From JARBAU01 sp040414675 (GTDB taxonomy: Archaea; Thermoproteota; Nitrososphaeria; Nitrososphaerales; Nitrososphaeraceae): a stretch of 64,000 bases of DNA. The notes beneath the pieces are model-generated. The model did no database searches. It was not told where the DNA came from and worked only from the letters and a program-made list of their open reading frames with translations. Below are positions 38,598 through 48,520 of the stretch, piece by piece (position 1 is the first letter of the stretch; every line of letters starts with the position of its first letter). The stretch lies in the NCBI GenBank assembly GCA_040414675.1, contig JBEDUN010000039.1:1-64000 (forward strand). Reading direction: 5' to 3'. A program made the translations under genes and the position numbers.

Positions 38598-39980
38598 CTA
38601 ACCAATATCACCACAAGCTTGCATTATATTCGCCATGCATTTAGTTGACTTATTGATTAAATCCAATCTAGCGAACTCGTTAGGAGAATGTGCCTTGTTA
38701 TATATATAAGATCCGCCTATACAAACGCATACAACTCCTAGTATTTTCTTAAAATTATACATCGGACCTGAGCCTGTAGAAGAAACGCTAATCACTGCAT
38801 TTCCAAAGGCATCCATTGCAGCTCTCTTAACTAACATTACAAATGGGTCAGATATTGATGTTCTTGAGGGCATTTCGCCATCAATCATTCTCAATTCTAT
38901 GGAATTACCGAATCCCTTTTCAAAGATATGATTCTGAAGTCGAGAGAATTGTGCTGCAGGATCCATGTCAGGGACTAATCTAAATTCTAGTCTCGCGATG
39001 GCTTTTGCCGGTAGTACTGTCTTGCTACCTTGACCAGTGTAACCGGATGTAATACCACAGATATTACAAGTCGGCCGTTCAATCAGTGCCTTCCTTAATT
39101 GAACTCCTTCTAGATTATTTGTAAATTTCCATATTCCGTATTCAGTCTTAAAATTATCTACATCAAACGGCTCATTCTCTATTGCACTAATCTCTTCATC
39201 CGTCGTGGGTTTCACCTCTTTAAACCAATTTTTTACCAGAATATTTCCGCTATCGTCACAGATTGTCCCTAAAACTCGCACTAACAACCAAGTTGGGTTT
39301 TCTACCAAGACTGCTAAGCTAGAGTGAATATCATGAGAGGGACCCGTAGCGATCAAGTCAACAGTCAATATTCCCTTTAATCCTAGATGTATGATTGCAT
39401 TATCGTTCGAATCTACGGAGCCAAATTCCCAAATTACGCTATCACAAGCAAACTTCTTCTTGTATTTGGTAAGAAAATCCACGATATGTAAACTTCCTAG
39501 TTCTTCTTCTCCCTCTACAATAAACTTTACATCACATGGAACATCGCCCGTCTCCTTCAAAAAATATTCAACGGCTTTAATTCGAGTAATTAGCTCGCCT
39601 TTGTCGTCTGAGGCACCACGACCAAAAATATAGTTGCCTTCAACATGACCGCTGAAAGGATTTGCAGTTTTCCATAATTCGATAGGTCCCACCGGCTGAA
39701 CATCATAATGGTTATAAAATAAAATGGTTTTTCCCGAAGGATTTGATCGCGATTTAACCTCTCCAAAGACGATAGGAGGCACTCCATCTTCTTCATTGTC
39801 ACTTAAATAAATTAACTCTGTCTTGATATTAGATCTAGTCATAATACTTGCCACAAGTTGTGCGCATTTAGTTAGGTTTTGCCTATCGTATGAAATACTT
39901 GGCTGCTTGATGAGACTTTGAAGATCAGATATGACATCATGCATATTAGAATCAATAGCACTATTTACCTTTAGATTCAT
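38598..39980 (-). CDS. M20-family metallopeptidase (ArgE/DapE/dipeptidase-like)
   Basis: A di-zinc hydrolase that cleaves dipeptides or deacylates amino acids. Zinc and catalytic motifs: YNHYDVQPVGP (His ligand), IFGRGASDDKGE (bridging Asp) and FIVEGEEELGS (catalytic Glu and ligand). The lid domain lies in about residues 210-340, and the last His ligand is in NKAHSPNEF. At 460 residues it resembles the longer carnosinase/CNDP-like branch. ATG start. Substrate not determinable here. Confidence 0.92.
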   Translation of the reverse strand: MNLKVNSAIDSNMHDVISDLQSLIKQPSISYDRQNLTKCAQLVASIMTRSNIKTELIYLSDNEEDGVPPIVFGEVKSRSNPSGKTILFYNHYDVQPVGPIELWKTANPFSGHVEGNYIFGRGASDDKGELITRIKAVEYFLKETGDVPCDVKFIVEGEEELGSLHIVDFLTKYKKKFACDSVIWEFGSVDSNDNAIIHLGLKGILTVDLIATGPSHDIHSSLAVLVENPTWLLVRVLGTICDDSGNILVKNWFKEVKPTTDEEISAIENEPFDVDNFKTEYGIWKFTNNLEGVQLRKALIERPTCNICGITSGYTGQGSKTVLPAKAIARLEFRLVPDMDPAAQFSRLQNHIFEKGFGNSIELRMIDGEMPSRTSISDPFVMLVKRAAMDAFGNAVISVSSTGSGPMYNFKKILGVVCVCIGGSYIYNKAHSPNEFARLDLINKSTKCMANIMQACGDIG

Positions 39981-40065
39981 TTATTCGTAATAATATGAAT
40001 TGACATGTAATAATACTTATCAAGTATACTATGACCCAGAAATTTTCCATATGAATAGAATGAAC

Positions 40066-40075
40066 CTATAAATAT
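40066..40075 (+). promoter_or_regulatory. TATA box for the MEDS-domain gene
   Basis: CTATAAATAT. A transcript start about 26 bases downstream would fall near 40096, nine bases before the ATA proposed as start codon at 40105. Confidence 0.5.
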
Positions 40076-40104
40076 ATCATAACGCATCTATCAGACGAAG
40101 AAAA

Positions 40105-40611
40105 ATAGAACATAATATTATCGTTTATTCAAATATTGTAGATCTTCTAGACATATTTACAAATTACTGTAAAAGTTCATTTTCCTCAAATGAGATTATT
40201 CTTATCTTGACGCATCACGAACCTGCCGCCAAGATATTCGACCATCTTAAGAAGAACATTAATTCTATTGAGATTCATAAAGCTGACGGCTCCCTAGTGA
40301 TCATAGATTCGAAAAAGGCCTGGTTTAATATCAAAAGTGAATTTGTAGGGATCACAATAATGCTAAAAATGTTGCTCACGCGTAGAGCTAATTTATGCAA
40401 AGATGGGATAATGGTTGTTGCAGACATGGGAAACTTTTTCCATCCTCTTTTAAGGATACAGGACCTCGTAAGACATGAGGAAGAAATATCCTCTCTCAAA
40501 TCACTTCCTATTAAATTTTATTGCAGTTATTCCAGTATTGATTTAAGTTCAGTTACTGCTGAACAAGAACAAAGACTAAGCCGAAAACATGATAGATTCA
40601 TTAGATCGTAA
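40105..40611 (+). CDS. MEDS-like (DcmR-type) sensory domain protein, non-canonical start
   Basis: The frame upstream of the first usual start (TTG at 40207) carries the typical beginning of a MEDS domain: EHNIIVYSNIVDLLDIFTNY, then EIILILTHHEP. The rest continues with KADGSLVIIDSKKAWF, DGIMVVADMGNFFHP and FYCSYSSIDLSSVTAEQEQR, also as in thaumarchaeal MEDS proteins. MEDS domains sense hydrocarbon-like signals or take part in two-component pathways. The frame is open from after TAA at 40069-40071 and contains no ATG, GTG or TTG before 40207. ATA at 40105 (followed by GAA CAT AAT) fits the expected N-terminus, giving 168 residues. It could also be a gene in decay. Confidence 0.7.
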   Translation: MEHNIIVYSNIVDLLDIFTNYCKSSFSSNEIILILTHHEPAAKIFDHLKKNINSIEIHKADGSLVIIDSKKAWFNIKSEFVGITIMLKMLLTRRANLCKDGIMVVADMGNFFHPLLRIQDLVRHEEEISSLKSLPIKFYCSYSSIDLSSVTAEQEQRLSRKHDRFIRS

Positions 40612-40810
40612 GGAGTAGTATGCAGATACATTAATAGAGCAAGATACACATAGTGTAACATGTATGCGATTATCTCTTATCAGATACCGCCTTATGAGAA
40701 TGAGGAGAATAACCAAGAATAGGTTTTTCATTATCGTTAAGTCGCTGATTTATTTCTACCTTAGTATTAAGATCAAACTTGGCTGGGTTTAAAAGTAGCT
40801 TAACTTTAGA

Positions 40811-40840
40811 TGTGTATTAATAGAATGTGTATTAATAGAA
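40811..40840. repeat. 15-bp perfect tandem duplication
   Basis: TGTGTATTAATAGAA occurs twice in a row. It lies just downstream of a minus-strand membrane protein gene and 200 bases past the MEDS gene. Confidence 0.85.
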
Positions 40841-40859
40841 TACTATTTATGTAAAATGT

Positions 40860-41156
40860 TCATGGTCTGTACCAATTAGAAAAATTGTTTTCTTCTGACC
40901 TATTTCTTGACCAAACTCTTTGTTTCCACAAATACTTTATCAGTAAGAAATGCTTGGCGATAAAACCTAGAGCTATTGAAACTATGCCTCCGACAATAAA
41001 TCGTAAGCCAATAATTTTGAATCCATCAGCCTCTTCCTTAATGGAAATGAAGCTAATTCCAATCCAAATACAGACAATTCCAAAGGCCAATATAACTATG
41101 CCGGCTATTAAGAAAGGTTTAAAAAGCATTGCAGATTCGTTGTTAGATTTAGTCAA
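40860..41156 (-). CDS. Small two-helix membrane protein
   Basis: 98 residues with helices at about 10-34 (LFKPFLIAGIVILAFGIVCI) and 48-68 (GLRFIVGGIVSIALGFIAKH), joined by an acidic loop EEADG, and a basic C-terminal tail with several Arg. Typical of a small archaeal membrane protein; not recognised. Confidence 0.55.
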   Translation of the reverse strand: MTKSNNESAMLFKPFLIAGIVILAFGIVCIWIGISFISIKEEADGFKIIGLRFIVGGIVSIALGFIAKHFLLIKYLWKQRVWSRNRSEENNFSNWYRP

Positions 41157-41486
41157 TGGTTCAACACTAATAATATGACATGACTAATTAAATTATCTAA
41201 GTCGGAAACTTTCTATGGCTTATAGGATATTTGTGAGCAGCCACTAAAAATTTAGATCAGACTCGAAAGTGGAGTATTCCAGACATAAAGTAGAACTAGT
41301 CTAATGTGATGTGATGTAACTCAACCTACTTTAAGGTGGTAATGCCTGTATATGTTGATAATTTCATTGGATAGTACAACGTACCACTAATGTACGAATA
41401 ATTCCTGTGAAAGAGTTCAGCAATCCCAGTTTATTACGATTATAAAAGTGCAACTAACGAAAAGCTTTTGTAAGAATTCAATAAAT
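41157..41486. other. Gap, no gene seen
   Basis: AT-rich; contains GATGTGATGTGATG-like short repeats near 41305. Nothing supported as a gene. Confidence 0.3.
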
Positions 41487-41816
41487 TCACTTCCTTTCTT
41501 CTATTCCAGAGTAGTACTCCCTAAATTCCTGAGAAATGTTTGCAGCATCTGCAAGGCTAAGTCGTTCGTTTGTAAGATGTTCCTTAATCCAAATTATGTT
41601 TCCATCAAGATCTATCTCAATTTGCTTTGAATTCTTAAGGTAGCTCAGAATTGAGTTAATCGTGTCTAGTGTCAATTTTGGGGTTAGCAAGTTTTGAAGA
41701 TTTCTGATCTTAGGATAGCCATGGTTACTTTTCAAAGTTGTCAAAAAATAGTTCAATTGCTCATTTGTAAATAATCCTGGAGAAGTAATTTTTCCTTTTT
41801 TTCTCTTATATTTCAA
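41487..41816 (-). CDS. Winged-helix-like hypothetical protein, 109 residues
   Basis: A basic N-terminus (MKYKRKKGK) and two or three helices followed by LKNSKQIEIDLDGNIIWIKE, which looks like the recognition helix end and wing of a winged helix. The size and charge fit a small DNA-binding protein. No family assigned; the DNA-binding role is inferred. Confidence 0.5.
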   Translation of the reverse strand: MKYKRKKGKITSPGLFTNEQLNYFLTTLKSNHGYPKIRNLQNLLTPKLTLDTINSILSYLKNSKQIEIDLDGNIIWIKEHLTNERLSLADAANISQEFREYYSGIEERK

Positions 41817-42233
41817 TCCGAATTAGTATCACCCGACAATAACAAGAATGAAATAAAATCATTGTACTATCTCTAATATTAACTAAATACATAGATGAAT
41901 AGTTATTTAGATGATTTATACGAGAGTATAATATGTCCTGATTAGCGGAGATAACAAATCCGTTTTGGTCAACAATGAAGAAATCATACTCATATTTCCA
42001 ATATTCTATGATTTGCAGTTGAGCAAAATTTACTATAAATTTGAGTAAATAACATTAAATATTGCATACAATAGCTGTTAAACTGGTTTTAATAAGGAGC
42101 ATCATCTATTTACGGCAGTCAAAAAACTAATCTAGAAATAAAGACAATGGAATGACAATCATTAGTTCGAGTCGATTCGAAGTTCTAACATAATAATAAT
42201 TTTATTCACGTACAATCACAGCGTGTCACAGAA
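41817..42233. other. Gap, no gene seen
   Basis: AT-rich spacer between two minus-strand genes. No gene or strong repeat. Confidence 0.3.
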
Positions 42234-42698
42234 CTATTTAGATTGAGAAATGATATCGCCATTTATGGGTTCGATAAAATACATTGAACCGTCTAACTTA
42301 TTTTCAACCTTCCAAGCAAAGTAATTGCCACCACTGATTGTGGATGATGCGGTACCTAAGTATTGTCCTATGGAATTTGAATCTTCATTGGATTCATAAA
42401 ATTCACCATTTCCTTTAATGTAGACATAACCGACTGCGAAATCCTTTGGATTTAAATGCATTGAACTCTTGTGAGCAATAACAATAGAAACTGCAGCCTC
42501 AGGTGGGATTGGCATTCGATTAATAACAGGCCTGTCAAGAGAACCTGTTAAAGCAAAATAGACTAAGATCAGTGCTCCGATTCCAATTCCGAAAGATAGG
42601 ATCATTTTTCTGTCCAATCTTAAGTAGTATTTTGAAATGTTCAAATATAAATCTAAATTCCTTCGTCTTGGTACTTGATCATATAGTGCATTACTCAC
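42234..42698 (-). CDS. Single-pass membrane hypothetical protein
   Basis: 154 residues. A basic N-terminus (PRRRNLDLYLN) precedes one membrane helix (MILSFGIGIGALILVYFALTG), and about 95 residues lie outside, rich in beta strands (YVYIKGNGEFYESNED, NYFAWKVENKLDGSMYFIEP). The outside part resembles a PepSY-like or other small beta domain, though I cannot name it. ATG start. Confidence 0.55.
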   Translation of the reverse strand: MSNALYDQVPRRRNLDLYLNISKYYLRLDRKMILSFGIGIGALILVYFALTGSLDRPVINRMPIPPEAAVSIVIAHKSSMHLNPKDFAVGYVYIKGNGEFYESNEDSNSIGQYLGTASSTISGGNYFAWKVENKLDGSMYFIEPINGDIISQSK

Positions 42699-43722
42699 TA
42701 TTTAGAAAATTAAGAAAATACGACTGACTGATTAACTGTCTACTTGTACATACTACTTACAATTTACAACTATGACGAATAAATAATAGTGTTTTCGTTT
42801 TATTCCGTTTGTTATTGACTATAATTTGTCGATAAATATACGAGAAGATATGGCAATTCGAATGCTTAAGAAAAGCAGATTAATAATATATCAGTTCTAA
42901 TATTCTATGTTGTTGTAATTAGCATTTACATACATCTGTCAGCTTCGCTACAAGTTCGGCTAAACTCATATAGAGATACAATAATGTCATTTATGAAATA
43001 TCAATTCCAATGTGTGACTTATTCTAAAGGGCATAATTCTAGCAGTTCGATTCTATCAAGTCAACGCGTTAAGGACAGTTGAATGAGGTACATTACAACA
43101 TTAGAGTTGAAACTCTTGAAATTCCTATGCTCTTCCTGAGCAAACTATTACCATTTCCATAACAAGCCTCCTGAAAATCCTACCTAACAAGACTAATAAT
43201 AAGGCGAATAGCCAATTCTGATAAATATTGCGTAGAACAAAAATTACGGATTGTCTAGTATTCAACAAATTTTGATCAATATGTGGATCTAGAAGATAAA
43301 TAATAGCGAGTCATTGTCAATCAATTGGGATGTAAATGATTATTATATCCACTTGGATTTCCTAGGTCACGACATTGTAGATTAAATAATCAAACCTTCT
43401 AATGCTATTGTAAAGTTAACCGATAAGATGAGAAAAATCATCTATTAACAAGATTAGGGCAAAGTTCCACTTCTGTTTGAAAAGAATTAGAACAATAACA
43501 GGAACTAACAATATTGAATAAATCATCAATTTATGGAAAACTAGTAGTCCCAATTTCAAATGACTTATTACTAATGCTACTTGATCTTTCTTAAGTTCAA
43601 ACGTTAGATCGTTAGCATATAGGTTTTTTGATTATCACTAGGTCCGATTCGATGATATGTTGATTATCAGAATAACACAATAATACGATAGGTAAAATAA
43701 TCACAAAATCGAATATCTCGGT
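42699..43722. other. 1-kb gap before the FMN reductase gene
   Basis: A minus-strand frame open from 43631 to a stop at 43416 encodes NDLTFELKKDQVAL, then hydrophobic segments ending ALILLIDDFSHLIG. Its first usual start is a TTG at 43559, which would give 47 residues. It may be a gene remnant or a chance AT-rich frame. Otherwise nothing is seen. Confidence 0.3.
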
Positions 43723-44319
43723 ATGTCGTTAAAGATATTGGGAGTAGCTGGCAGTATGCGAGAAACCTCACGAAGCACTCTCGCACTAAAAATTATCTTG
43801 GATGCTGGAAAAATATTTGGCGCAGAGACTAAATTACTCGAATTAAGTAAATACCCTTTGCCGTTCTATGATCCCAATAGACCCGATAATAGCGAGGGAC
43901 ACAATATTGGAACAATAACCCAAGATGTGAACTGGGCTGATGCTATCGTACTAGCATCTCCGGATTATCATGGTTCTATGTCAGGTACGATAAAGAATTT
44001 TCTAGATCATTTTTGGAGTGAATTTGCAGGTAAGACCTTCGCTTATGTTTGTACATCCCATGAAAGGGGTTTGACAGTTATGGACCAGATGCGTACAGCT
44101 GTGAGACAATGTTATGGATGGAGCATGCCATATGGAGCATCGTTTAATGGCGATCAAGGTTTTGACGAAAATGGACATATAGTGGACATCGCTTTGGAGA
44201 AACGCTTGAAAATGCTTGCTAGAGACTTGGTTATTTACGGTAAAATAATAAGAGATCAATTTCTAAGTGATATTGCTAGCAACGAAGTTGCAACATTTGC
44301 TGCCAGGTATAGAGATTAA
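43723..44319 (+). CDS. NAD(P)H-dependent FMN reductase
   Basis: A flavodoxin-fold enzyme that reduces FMN or quinones with NAD(P)H. It opens ILGVAGSMRETSRSTLAL (phosphate-binding loop for FMN), followed by ADAIVLASPDYHGSMSGTIK, the SPxYxGSxxGxxK signature of the NADPH-dependent FMN reductase family, and FAYVCTSHERG. Length of 198 is typical. ATG start, single gene. Confidence 0.93.
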   Translation: MSLKILGVAGSMRETSRSTLALKIILDAGKIFGAETKLLELSKYPLPFYDPNRPDNSEGHNIGTITQDVNWADAIVLASPDYHGSMSGTIKNFLDHFWSEFAGKTFAYVCTSHERGLTVMDQMRTAVRQCYGWSMPYGASFNGDQGFDENGHIVDIALEKRLKMLARDLVIYGKIIRDQFLSDIASNEVATFAARYRD

Positions 44320-44844
44320 CTACGTCTGAATCAGTCTAATAACGTCAGACGGTAATTAATTTTCATGAGAATAAGTAGAATATTGCTTTAAATTCATTAT
44401 GGTACATCTAACATCAATCTATTCAGTAAAGGTAACGACTAATCGATTAATTGAAATTTGGAATTACTTGCTGTCAAGTCGTTGTATTCAGTGATCCATA
44501 ATTCTGATTCCACTTGTCAATTAGAGATAAATGATTAGTACATGCCAATGTATAACCCTTCTTAATATTATTTATTTAAATTATATGGATACTAAATACT
44601 GTTAGTAGAATCTAGTTTTGTATATTGTAAGCATTGATAAACACAGGAATTTCTATTGCATACCGATGACGCGATTTCCAATAGTCATTTGGTGTACAAA
44701 ATAAATTGGAAAAACATATCGCTAGTAATTTAATAGCTCTGGCTCCTACTCAATTACATGAGTCGCCTTTGGATCAAAAGAGCGACTCTGAGTTACTCCT
44801 TAAACCCCAACTTTTTAAGCCAGAGATGCTGAATAATAGACAAG
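44320..44844. other. Gap with a strong hairpin upstream of a C2H2 gene
   Basis: Apart from the hairpin at 44760-44788 (listed separately) and a TATA-like TTTTTAAG at 44813-44820, nothing is seen. Confidence 0.4.
44760..44788. promoter_or_regulatory. Hairpin/operator-like dyad upstream of C2H2 gene
   Basis: GAGTCGC at 44760-44766 pairs with GCGACTC at 44782-44788. The stem continues with CTTT/AAAG after one bulged A, giving 11 pairs. An outer ACTCA (44748-44752) also matches TGAGT (44789-44793). It lies some 25 bases upstream of the TATA-like box of the gene at 44845, a position expected for a regulator site. Confidence 0.45.
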
Positions 44845-45336
44845 ATGGGTAGACCTCGGTATATTTGCAGTACATGTAGGAAAGATTTTACAAGAAAGTG
44901 GAATGCCACTCGTCATAGAAATCAGCAACATCAAGGCATAGCAGAAATAATCCCTTTGGGCGAAGTCTTGCTAAGAAAAAGTAATCGTCTGAATTTCTTA
45001 CAAGGTGGGCTTAATCGGCAAAATCTAAATAACGATGATTCAGAGGAAGTCTTGCGAAATGATATATTATCGAAATTGGCACCTCGGGTTGAGGAATTAG
45101 AACGACTACTATCAAATAGATGTGATCAGAGAACGAAAATGAATTTGGAAGCTCTTGTTATTACGCTCGCATTATGTTCATCAGAACCAGTCAAAAAATT
45201 TGATGATCAATTAAATAGCATTCGAAGGGGCGTCAACTGTGGAATTGTGACAAACAAATTAGCTTCATGTATAGGCGTACAACCAATTCACGCTGATGCA
45301 ATCATCAGAGTTTTATTGTCGAATTCGCACAGATAG
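44845..45336 (+). CDS. C2H2 zinc-finger protein
   Basis: One N-terminal finger: C8-x2-C11-x12-H24-x4-H29 in YICSTCRKDFTRKWNATRHR. It closely resembles eukaryote-like fingers with basic residues in the recognition helix. The remaining 130 residues are helical, containing LEERLLSN-like leucine repeats (RVEELERLLSNRCDQ), and could dimerise. Probably a DNA- or RNA-binding regulator. The dyad just upstream may be its own binding site. Confidence 0.8.
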   Translation: MGRPRYICSTCRKDFTRKWNATRHRNQQHQGIAEIIPLGEVLLRKSNRLNFLQGGLNRQNLNNDDSEEVLRNDILSKLAPRVEELERLLSNRCDQRTKMNLEALVITLALCSSEPVKKFDDQLNSIRRGVNCGIVTNKLASCIGVQPIHADAIIRVLLSNSHR

Positions 45337-46272
45337 AGAATTAACAAGGTCACAAAAACAAATATCTTTTACCTAAGAGGATTAAGTTACGTGGGGTTAA
45401 GCATTTGAATCTACATCACATCATTCTTCTGATCATGCGATCCGTGCAAGCGGGATAAATAGTGAAGATATATTCGACAATTTTATTAAGATATTTTGTT
45501 GGCTTAACCTAATATTTACAAATAGAATAGCTCGTCGTAGAATTTAAACACATAGTAAAGACATTAAGGGCATATACTTACAGCATTAAATTCTACACAC
45601 GATAGTGGAAGGTGGATATAGTGCTGTCAACAAACTGTGCGATACTTTGATAACAAAATTTGCAGCATGGCGTTTATTGGTTAAGACTACATTTTACTTC
45701 TGAGGCAGAAATACAGAGAAGTATTACTCCATATCAAGAACTTGGTCAATGAATTTCGAAAGTTGGGTATTAATAATCCATGTCATACGACTTCATAACT
45801 CAGATAGATCTAGATAGGATTTGTGTCGTAAGCAGTATGAGACAGGCGAAGATAGCAACTTTGGTTAGTGATTGGGTTGAATTGGGGATGATTTCAAACG
45901 CTCTTCAAAACTTAGATTGGATCCTAATCTTCTACCACTATCTCGTAAACAGCAATTCATTGGATCTAGACAATGGATAATATACGAGATAAGGGGATCT
46001 ATCTACAATTTCCGCAGGAAGCATTCTGCATAGTCTAAAGGTCAATATCACGTCTATTGAAGCAACTGCAATTTTTCCTAAGTGACTCCAGATAATTCTT
46101 TATGAAGCTAGTAAATAGGATTTCTGGATTGTATTAGGTTTACAATAACTGAAAACATGGGCAGATAGTTGGAAGATAATCTCCATTAATATGTATCAAT
46201 TTGAGTTCGTAGCCTAACGAAGAGGCTGAGTTCGATGCATTTTATACACAGCGACAATAAAAAGAAATAGGA
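45337..46272. other. Long gap upstream of the Hel308 gene
   Basis: A 66-codon ATG frame at 45780-45980 (MRQAKIATLVSDWVELGM) has no recognisable feature and might be a remnant. No other gene, repeat or mobile element is apparent. Confidence 0.3.
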
Positions 46273-48411
46273 ATGGAGGCAAAATTAGATCGTAAGGTAT
46301 TTTCACTTCTCACCTCTTTAGGATATCAATCATTGTATCCTCCACAAGAGCAATCTATATCCAAAGGCGTATTGGAAGGTAAAAGTCTACTCATCACGAC
46401 CCCGACTGCAAGCGGAAAAACCTTGATAGCCCTAATGGCAGCCATTCAAGTAATCGAAAAGGGGTCCAAGGTTGCATACCTAACACCTTTACGAGCTTTA
46501 GCAGCAGAAAAATTTGAAGATTTTCAAATCCTCAAAAATTCGAACATATTTGATGGAAAAGTTAAGATTAACTTGGAGAATAACGATTACGATTCTCGAG
46601 ACAAAGAGAATGCTAGTGCCGACGTTATAATATTGACCAACGAGAAGATGGATTCATTAATGAGACATAGATCAGATTGGATATCAGAAGTAGGTCTATT
46701 TGTAATCGATGAAGTGCATTTGCTCGTTGATTCTGAGAGGGGCCCCGTATTAGAAATGATGTTAACTAAAATACGAAAAGCCTATCCTAAGGCTCAGATC
46801 CTTGTGCTTAGCGCTACTATCAGTAATTCAGAGGATATCGCATCTTGGCTAAGATGTGATTTGGTAGACAGTGATTGGAGGCCTACTAAATTAGCAGAAG
46901 GTGTTTATCAGGATGGCACTATTAAAATGAATGATGGCAAGAACATTAAAATTAAATCCTATTACAGTTCTGCAATAGTAGATCTTATCCAAGATTCTAT
47001 GATAAACAGATATCAAACTTTAGTATTTACCGAAACTCGCAAAAGCACATCGTACCTTGCAAAAAAAGTAGAAGGGATCGTATTTAAACAACTAGACGAA
47101 AATATCAGGAAAAAGGCAGCGGAGGAAGCATCTAAGATTCGTTCCCATGGAGAGGATTCAGAAATTACATCGACCCTTGCTCACCTGGTATCAAATGGAG
47201 TAGCTTTTCATCACGCAGGAATAGGTCCATCTAGTCGGAAAATCGTAGAAGAAGCATTTAAAAAAGGAATTATCAGAATTCTTTTTACAACACCTACCCT
47301 TGCCGCAGGCGTCAATTTACCGGCTCGACGGGTTATCTTGGCAAGTTTCTTACGTTATGATTCAACTATCGGTAATAAGATCCCCATCAGCATATTGGAA
47401 TATAAACAAATATCCGGCCGCGGCGGCAGGCCAAAATATGACAATAAGGGAGAATCAATAATCATTTCTGGATCAAATTTTAATCGTGATGACATTTACG
47501 ATCATTATATACTAGGATCACCCGAACCGATAAGATCACAACTTGCAAATAATAGAATGATTCGAATACATGTTTTAAGTACTATTGTTATGTTTCCCGG
47601 AATAAAAAAGGATGAAATATTGGAGATGTTCCAAAATACGTTGCTAGGACAATATTCCAAGGAATCTATACTATCTTCAAAAATCATTAATGGTTTAGAT
47701 TATCTGGAATCTGAACAGTTGATCAAAACTAGGAAGAATAGATATATTGCATCAGAATTTGGTAAGAATATATCACTCTTGTACATTGATCCCACAACAG
47801 GTATAGATTTCAGAAAGGCTCTAGAATCTATCAAAAGTCCTAACAATGAGGATCACACTTTGAGCTTCTTATATTTGATAACTAATAGCATTGATTTTTT
47901 TCCACGCCTGCCACTAAGGAGTAACGATTATGACACTATATCTGAAATTTTCTTAAACTATGCAGATCAATTTATATTTAAATATAGTGACAATGGTTTT
48001 TCCAGAAGTCTATGGGCTTTGTTTGAATGGATCAATGAAAGTAGTGATAGAAAGCTTAGCGAAAGACTTGGAATCGAGCCCGGTGACATGTATAGAATTG
48101 TAGAGTCCAGTGATTGGTTGGCACATTCGTTATACAAAGTAGCAAAGACACTTGGCCGAAATGATTTGCTTAATGAAATATATAACTTAAGAATCAGAAT
48201 TCGATACGGAATAAAAGGAGAGCTATTATCTCTTGTTCAGTTCAAAGGGATAGGAAGAATTAAGGCCAGGTCATTATATAATGCTGGTATTACTGACACT
48301 TACAAACTTGCGAACACTCCAGAGTCAAAATTGTCTGCGATTCCGAAAATTGGGATGACGTTGGCTAAGATTTTAAAGAATGATTCAAATAATATAACGC
48401 ACAACACTTGA
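46273..48411 (+). CDS. Hel308-type Ski2-like DNA helicase
   Basis: A 3'-5' superfamily 2 helicase thought to act at stalled replication forks. Walker A is TPTASGKT at 43-50, DEVH box at 146-149, then LVLSATISN (motif III), FTETRKSTSYLAKKV (motif IV) and ISGRGGRPKYD (motif VI, QxxGRxGR-like). The C-terminal part contains the ratchet domain and ends with a helix-hairpin-helix (LVQFKGIGRIKARSLYNAGI). Length of 712 residues is typical. The ATG start is directly before the Q-motif region. Confidence 0.93.
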   Translation: MEAKLDRKVFSLLTSLGYQSLYPPQEQSISKGVLEGKSLLITTPTASGKTLIALMAAIQVIEKGSKVAYLTPLRALAAEKFEDFQILKNSNIFDGKVKINLENNDYDSRDKENASADVIILTNEKMDSLMRHRSDWISEVGLFVIDEVHLLVDSERGPVLEMMLTKIRKAYPKAQILVLSATISNSEDIASWLRCDLVDSDWRPTKLAEGVYQDGTIKMNDGKNIKIKSYYSSAIVDLIQDSMINRYQTLVFTETRKSTSYLAKKVEGIVFKQLDENIRKKAAEEASKIRSHGEDSEITSTLAHLVSNGVAFHHAGIGPSSRKIVEEAFKKGIIRILFTTPTLAAGVNLPARRVILASFLRYDSTIGNKIPISILEYKQISGRGGRPKYDNKGESIIISGSNFNRDDIYDHYILGSPEPIRSQLANNRMIRIHVLSTIVMFPGIKKDEILEMFQNTLLGQYSKESILSSKIINGLDYLESEQLIKTRKNRYIASEFGKNISLLYIDPTTGIDFRKALESIKSPNNEDHTLSFLYLITNSIDFFPRLPLRSNDYDTISEIFLNYADQFIFKYSDNGFSRSLWALFEWINESSDRKLSERLGIEPGDMYRIVESSDWLAHSLYKVAKTLGRNDLLNEIYNLRIRIRYGIKGELLSLVQFKGIGRIKARSLYNAGITDTYKLANTPESKLSAIPKIGMTLAKILKNDSNNITHNT

Positions 48412-48520
48412 ATTATTTTCAATTCTAAGATCTGCTTAAATAATCTGGATCGAGTCAATTGGTTCATTTAATGCTGCAGTTATATTACAAATCTTTTGTA
48501 TTATCTGAATTGATAGATAT

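Noticed and set aside
45780..45980. 66-codon frame upstream of the helicase gene
   Set aside because: No recognisable feature; not distinguishable from chance in AT-rich DNA.
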